Position numbers and translations under genes: made by a program. Of a stretch of 64,000 nt of DNA, positions 58,854-64,000 are shown piece by piece; position 1 is the first letter of the stretch, and the number at the start of each line of letters is the position of its first letter. The notes under the pieces are model-generated. The model was given only the letters and a program-made list of their open reading frames with translations. It was not told where the DNA came from and made no database searches. Source of the DNA: Haliclona indistincta (taxonomy: Eukaryota; Porifera; Demospongiae; Haplosclerida; Chalinidae); assembly GCA_964017065.1 (NCBI GenBank), contig OZ024785.1, positions 6,078,667 to 6,142,666 on the forward strand, read 5' to 3'.

Positions 58854-60596
58854 TTCATGACTAGATTTAGTTTATCAAACATTCACTCACTCACCTACAA
58901 TCGATCATAGGCTCACTCAGACTCATTGCTCTAATAATGATATTCATGAAACCGGCCGTAGTAGTAATTGAACCCCGCCCTTTTCCTCCTCCCATCTCCG
59001 AATTCCAAGACGTTGAGCTCGGTTGAGCTTTACCAACTTGTGTCAGTAGTCGCTCTTGATCTCTCACAGACCTTCGTGTGCAGTCTACTTGCACCCGTTG
59101 CCGTGCCTCGGTACTGCTACACTACCTATCACGTTTGGCTCAGCCGCTCACTCCATCGCCCTACTCGAGCATGCTGTCAGTCTGGTAACGGTCTTGCCTC
59201 TGTATCCTAACATTTCCCCTCCGTCAGCTATAAAGGTAAGCTGAAGAATAGACTACTGAACACTGTGTATACATGTGCACTCATCCAATGGCGGCATTAT
59301 TTTGAATCCTCATGAATTTACACACAGGTGCCAAAATTGTTTTTATACCTCTGGCCCTGTCAGCTCACTATATACACCTTGAAGATTTATTTCCTGTAGA
59401 GTTAGACACTGACACGAGTTTATATTAGTACTATAACCGGTCTGTCTTTAGGAATTTTGACTAGATACACGAACATGGGCAACTATGTATAGAATGGGAC
59501 TGGGCGTGGTGCGTCAAGCAGTTCATTGCGCTGTAAATGAAGGCTTACAGTAACACATCTTGCGCTAATCGTACTGTAGTCACCCGCACAGTGCTTGTGA
59601 CAGCTAAACTGGAGTTCTCCATACAATATGCTCAGTGCTATATGGAAAGGTCAATTCTTATTATACTGGTTCTCAGGGTGGAGCCGAATGTGTGCATTGC
59701 TATAACAACTCTCCGCCTATTTTTCCAAAGAGTAGTAGACAACTCAGCACAAATAGCTGTGTGTGCTGATAAGATTTAGAAGTGCTGTTTGTCTCAAGAA
59801 ATATTACACCAAGTTGTAATACTATATACTATCAAACAAAAGAAGAGGCATACAGAAATCATACATGTAGTTCATCGACAAAGAACTATTGGCTGGATAG
59901 TGCTCGTCACCTTAGCTCAGGTTGCAATTGTCTTCAGCTTGATGTTTGTTGGTGACTGGATTAGCGCTCTACATGTAACAATTAGCCGTCTTTGTTTGTA
60001 TACTGTTTGGCGAATATTGCGTAAATTGCCTTCGTGATTCACTCTGCTTTGAACCTAGACACAATGTGTTTGTGCTGTTTTGCTGACAACATGCATAATA
60101 TTGTGAGTGCGTGTATAGCTGGTTTTGTATAGAGAGGATAATTCTAACTCGATTTTGGTTTAATGTATTTAAAGCTAACCGGTTGATTACCATTCATGAA
60201 GTATAGTATGTCTCGGGTATAATGAATTTGAATTAATTTGTCTTGCATTGAATGGTTACCTAGTTCTTTGACTGTGTTACATCATCAGGTATTGTACTGT
60301 CTGTCTTTTGTGCTCTCAGAGTACAGTGTTATGTGAGAACGTGTGTACGTGTTTGGACCAAGGAAATAGGTAGCGTTTGAGGCTCTGTATTCTTGGAAGC
60401 TAGTGAATGCAGTGTGTGAGTCTGTGTTGCATTCAGTAGTGTTTGATTGCGGAGTGCCTTGATGTGGTCTCTGACAAATGTACACCAAACATTGAACATT
60501 GTGTGTCAAACATACTCTTACATATCTCTGTAATTCGTGTGCATACTACGTGTGCGTGCGTGTGTGTGTGTGTGTGCGTGTGTGCGTATGTGTGTG

Positions 60597-60647
<51 letters not shown>

Positions 60648-61541
60648 TCATTGCTCTAGCGGGTGGTTGGTAGTTCCTTGATAGACTCGTTCATTTGTAT
60701 TGCTATAATTTGCTCGATTAATCAGCAGCGTGGGTGGTAGGCAGCAAGCAGGTACTGTACTCATGGTTTGGTTTTCAACATTGATCAACAGTGTGGTAAA
60801 GAGGGAGTTAGTCCACTGTGTTGGTGTGTAGGCAAACACTCTCTGGGGGCTGCCCAAGAGGATTAACTGCTTTACAACAAGACAAGCAATAGAGTTCATA
60901 ATTGTGTGTACTAAAGTATAGAAACCCAATAGGCAACAAGTGTCATCAAGGTTGGCAGAATTTGTGAAAATTTCCATTGTAAAAGTTAGAGCATGAAATT
61001 TACCAATAATCGCTTGCTAGCGCAACACCCACACAAGCGTACCACGAAATTGAACTCTTAGCAACTTTGAACTCAGGAGTGAGTTGATCCTTGAAATTTC
61101 AACACCTACGCACAGCCTGTGTAGGTGTGTAATATATTATGTGAGACAGCATTTTGCTATTACCCAACGAGCTGCTTCAGTTTTGCGTATCTCCTCCTGT
61201 ATCTACTAAACCTGATTTGATGTTGAGCAGGGCTTGCTCTACACTAAGTAATGTACCAGGCATTCTTGAGAGAGTCGCTTGCTCTGGGGGCGTGATGCTG
61301 ACAGCTACACATCATTGGTTCCGTGTTTCACATAGCAAAGAAATGACCCATACCTTGATAGTCTATAGACCTCATCCTGTGCCCAGTGATCCCCATAATG
61401 GGCTGAGTAGTACACGGTGCATCAACGGACATTATACTATACTTATAATACAATAGCATACATTGTGTGTACATGTACAATATGATAGTATAATGGTATT
61501 TGTATTGTTTTATACAGGTAGTCGCTTGATTGGTGGATGAG
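58854..61541. other. Intergenic and probable 5' UTR region of the RhoGEF gene
   Basis: No coding gene is recognised. A strong donor (AAAG|GTAAGC) at 59235/59236 could end a non-coding first exon of the RhoGEF gene; a second non-coding piece would start after the acceptor TTTTATACAG at 61517. A (GT)n run lies at 60550-60646. Small frames at 58968-59244 have two overlapping readings and no resemblance to known proteins. Confidence 0.45.
60550..60646. repeat. (GT)n microsatellite
   Basis: Nearly pure TG with CG and TA interruptions. Confidence 0.95.
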
Positions 61542-63393
61542 ATGTCTCTGGTTGACCCTACCATACAACATCTAGTGGATAGAAAAGGCATGTTTATTGG
61601 ATGCTGTCTAGAATAACAGTGTGTAGAAACTATGTGTACAGAAGTAGTGCTTCTTGTCCCTGAGAAAACACTCTGAGATTGTAGACTCATGCTTACTGTT
61701 ACACATGTTTTATTTTTGTTACAATTACATGAAAGCTTCATTCCTCTATCTATCTACCTCTTTCCTTCCTTCTCCTCTCCTTCTTTCATAGGTCAGTTAT
61801 GGTTGGAGCGCACCCTGGTCGTTAAACCTGATGCTGGTGGATATGGCTTCTCTTTGTCTGGAGAGCAGCCAGTGTTTGTGGACCATGTAGTGGAGGGAGG
61901 CCCCTCTCATCAAGCTGGTATACAGCGAGGAGACAGGATCATCAGATTGGATGGAGCAGTCGTGTTTGACAAGAAACATACTGAAGTGGTTGACATATTG
62001 AAAGGTAAAATTATTTACATGCACCTTCAAAATTTTAGTACTTGTTCATATTTTGATGATTATAATATTATTTTAAAATTATTAACTCTGGTATAAATTT
62101 TTATCGGAAATTTTCAATTTTTGCAGGAGCATCCTGTGTCTCACTGACAGTGATCACGAAGATATCGGGACAGAGCAAGCATATCCCTGGAACTCAGGAA
62201 GTTGACGTAAGCAGCCTCTGCACCAACAATAATTATTGTAACAAGGGTTTTTCTCTTCAGCCTCAATCTTCTGCTCCTAAGCGTATACAAGAGCTCAATC
62301 TTCAAGTGCTCAAGACCATGTTACAGAAACAGCAGCGCAGCTACGAGCAACTCGCTCTAGACTACACCAAGATGGCGTCCAGCAATCTGGAGGAAGAGCT
62401 CAGAGACTGCGAGGACATCATTAAAACACTGCAAGGAGAGATTGCAGTAAAGACCAACCAAACCATCGAGGTAGACAAAAGTCTTGTTCTTCTTCTCGAA
62501 TTCCTTCCTTCCCAGGCTGTAGCTCAGTCTACTGAAGCCAGCATGGCTACTCTGATCGGACCAGAGCAGGCAGCAGCCAGGAACGGAAGACTAGCCAGAG
62601 ACGACAATGTTCTTGCTCAAAAGATATTACAGATAGTATGTCAGCAGTTCTCAATCATCATTGAGTCATTGCTGCTGTTGTACAGATGACACCTGAGGAT
62701 TTAGAAGTGAGCGGTTCCACTCAGGGGTCACCGGATTATCTCCAGTCACCAGCACCTTCCGCCAGTTCCACCATGAGCAGGTCACTGTCTCCTAGCAAAC
62801 TGTTCAGAGGAAAGAGCCCTAAGCTGTTCAGAAAAATGGTCAGCATTTCACAACCACCTATCTCTCTACACTCACACACACACACACACACACACACACT
62901 TCACCCACTCACTCACTCACTCACTTTCCTTTTCTCTTCCCCATGCAGTCTCTCTCTAAGAATGCACTCCACAGTGTCAGTATGGATGCCGTTCCCATGG
63001 ACAGGAGTGCAACCTCCTCTCCCACCAAACACATTAGGCCCCTCCCACATTCCTCCTCTTCAAACATAGTAATGAACGACTCTGATTCCGAGGACGATCT
63101 TCACACAGAGGTACACGATAAAATGACACTTAAAAAAATTTGCTTGTTTGCACTAAAATCTAATTCAAAATTATTTTGATTGAATTGTCAAAAACTTGAA
63201 CATTTTAAATATTTTTTTTGTAGATATCTGTGTTTGGTCCTTTTACTTCTCTACAAGAACTTAATAATTATCCTGGTGAGGGCCGTGTTATGCATTGACT
63301 GGTCTTTTTATGTGTGTCTGCTGTTTTTCGCCTTTAGCTCATCTTTCTGTGTTTCTTCACTATCTTGTGTCTAACGAAGATCCCAAATATCTG

Positions 63394-63461
<68 letters not shown>

Positions 63462-63945
63462 CTTTTTCTCTATTGCTATCTAGTGTTTCTATCTTGTTGC
63501 TCGAAGCTATCAGAATATCTATCGCGGCTCTGAAGTCCGTCAGCGAGCACTGGAAATAGCTTGGACGTTCTGTCTGCCCAGTTCTGTAAGTGCAAGCAAA
63601 CACTCATAGTCATTAGTCATGCTGACACTTCTCTCATCCAGCCTCTGTTTGTTGATCTGGAGGTCCCAGTACAGTTGAGAATCAGTAAGTTTGCATCTTA
63701 GCCCTCTCCATCACTTCTGTCACTCTTTTTCAGTGGAATGCTTGCAGTCTGAAGATACAACAGACATGAAAGTTCGAAGTGTGTTTGTAGAGGCGAGGTA
63801 AGGAGTGGTTTTGAAAATGTATTTATCATTCATTGCTTGTCGTTCAGAGATGTAGTGGCAAGTCAACTTGCTAAAGGATTGGAGCGATTTAGGCTGCGAC
63901 GATCCATGGGATTGGGTGGATTCTTTGGAGAGCATAAACTGTCAG
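61542..63945 (+). CDS. PDZ-RGS RhoGEF, ARHGEF11/12-like (5' part; runs off the window)
   Basis: Guanine-nucleotide exchange factor of the LARG/PDZ-RhoGEF type, which couples G12/13-class G-alpha to RhoA. Exons 61542-61587, 61792-62004, 62127-62206, 62261-62470, 62516-62635, 62686-62838, 62949-63110, 63224-63275, 63338-63393, 63484-63585, 63642-63684, 63734-63797 and 63848-63945 give 466 residues in frame. Residues about 17-95 are a PDZ domain with the carboxylate loop GYGFSL and QPVFVDHV, GDRIIRLDG. A helical Gln/Glu-rich part follows (LQKQQRSYEQ), then Ser-rich linker, then an RGS-homology domain (FGPFTSLQELNNYPAHLSVF, FYLVARSYQNI, RRSMGLGGFFGEHKL). DH and PH domains should lie right of the window. 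The first coding exon is less certain: its donor is GC (AAAG|GCATGT). Confidence 0.85.
62873..62925. repeat. (CA)n/(CACT)n in RhoGEF intron
   Basis: Short CA run followed by CACT units in the intron between exons 6 and 7. Confidence 0.9.
63394..63462. repeat. (TG)n in RhoGEF intron
   Basis: About 60 nt of pure TG starting at the splice donor GTTTGTG; it interrupts the RGS-homology domain coding sequence between exons 9 and 10. Confidence 0.95.
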
Positions 63946-64000
63946 GTAGGGCTGGTATTAGTTTATACCTTACCTCTCTCTCTCTTCTCCTACTCTTACT

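Noticed and set aside
58968..59244. Possible small coding gene upstream of the RhoGEF
   Set aside because: Two overlapping frames of equal quality, no recognisable motif; joining it to the next exon gives an immediate stop, so it is better seen as 5' UTR.
60433..60681. Thr-His or Cys-Val repeat frames
   Set aside because: Microsatellite (GT)n translations.
63334..63603. Frames over the (TG)n run in the RhoGEF
   Set aside because: Intronic microsatellite between two RGS-domain exons.

Overview
The window is eukaryotic, with spliced genes. Introns are mostly 45-150 nt with GT-AG borders, intergenic DNA is AT-rich, and microsatellites and small foldback transposons are common. The gene content is metazoan: a PDZ/RGS RhoGEF, a pigeon/GSAP homologue, a selenocysteine thioredoxin reductase, SLC37 carriers and immunoglobulin/fibronectin-III (Ig/FN3) surface receptors. 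Short introns plus tandem arrays of Ig/FN3 receptors suggest a sponge or another early-branching animal. This placement is inference; I recognise no species-specific sequence.

Region 1 (1-22.6 kb) is a cluster of nine related cell-surface genes, here called SR1-SR9. Each has a signal peptide, one divergent Ig-like domain, one to three FN3 domains and a membrane end. All domain borders carry phase-1 introns. Four kinds of C-terminus occur: (a) a transmembrane helix plus tail with tyrosine motifs, two of which fit the ITIM consensus (SR4, SR6); (b) a transmembrane helix with a different tyrosine-containing tail (SR8); (c) a transmembrane helix with a very short tail (SR2, SR3, SR7); (d) a bare hydrophobic end like a GPI-anchor signal (SR1, SR5, SR9). 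SR3 has a frameshift. SR7 and SR8 start head to head only 95 bp apart. Flanking DNA is segmentally duplicated (1-2060 matches 10987-14230 with an insertion), so the cluster is actively duplicating. Taken together it looks like a paired activating/inhibitory-type receptor locus, a candidate immune or self-recognition system. This is the main discovery of the window.

Region 2 (24-37.4 kb) holds a minus-strand gene for an 817-residue Ser-rich nuclear protein with one Cys/His zinc-binding-like motif that reminds me of the long form of Capicua, then about 10 kb without recognisable genes.

Region 3 (37.4-47.3 kb) has thioredoxin reductase (minus, 19 exons, C-terminal Cys-Sec-Gly read through TGA), a divergently placed intronless GSAP/pigeon homologue, and a secreted clan GH-D-like glycoside hydrolase.

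Region 4 (47.4-57.4 kb) has two SLC37-type sugar-phosphate carriers as a tail-to-tail inverted pair 102 bp apart, with nested foldback elements and minisatellites in their introns.

Region 5 (57.7-64 kb) has a single-exon type II membrane protein, and the 5' half of an ARHGEF11/12-like RhoGEF (PDZ, then RGS-homology domain) that runs off the right edge. Exon borders below were built by eye from splice sites, with reading phase checked exon by exon; no transcript evidence was available.
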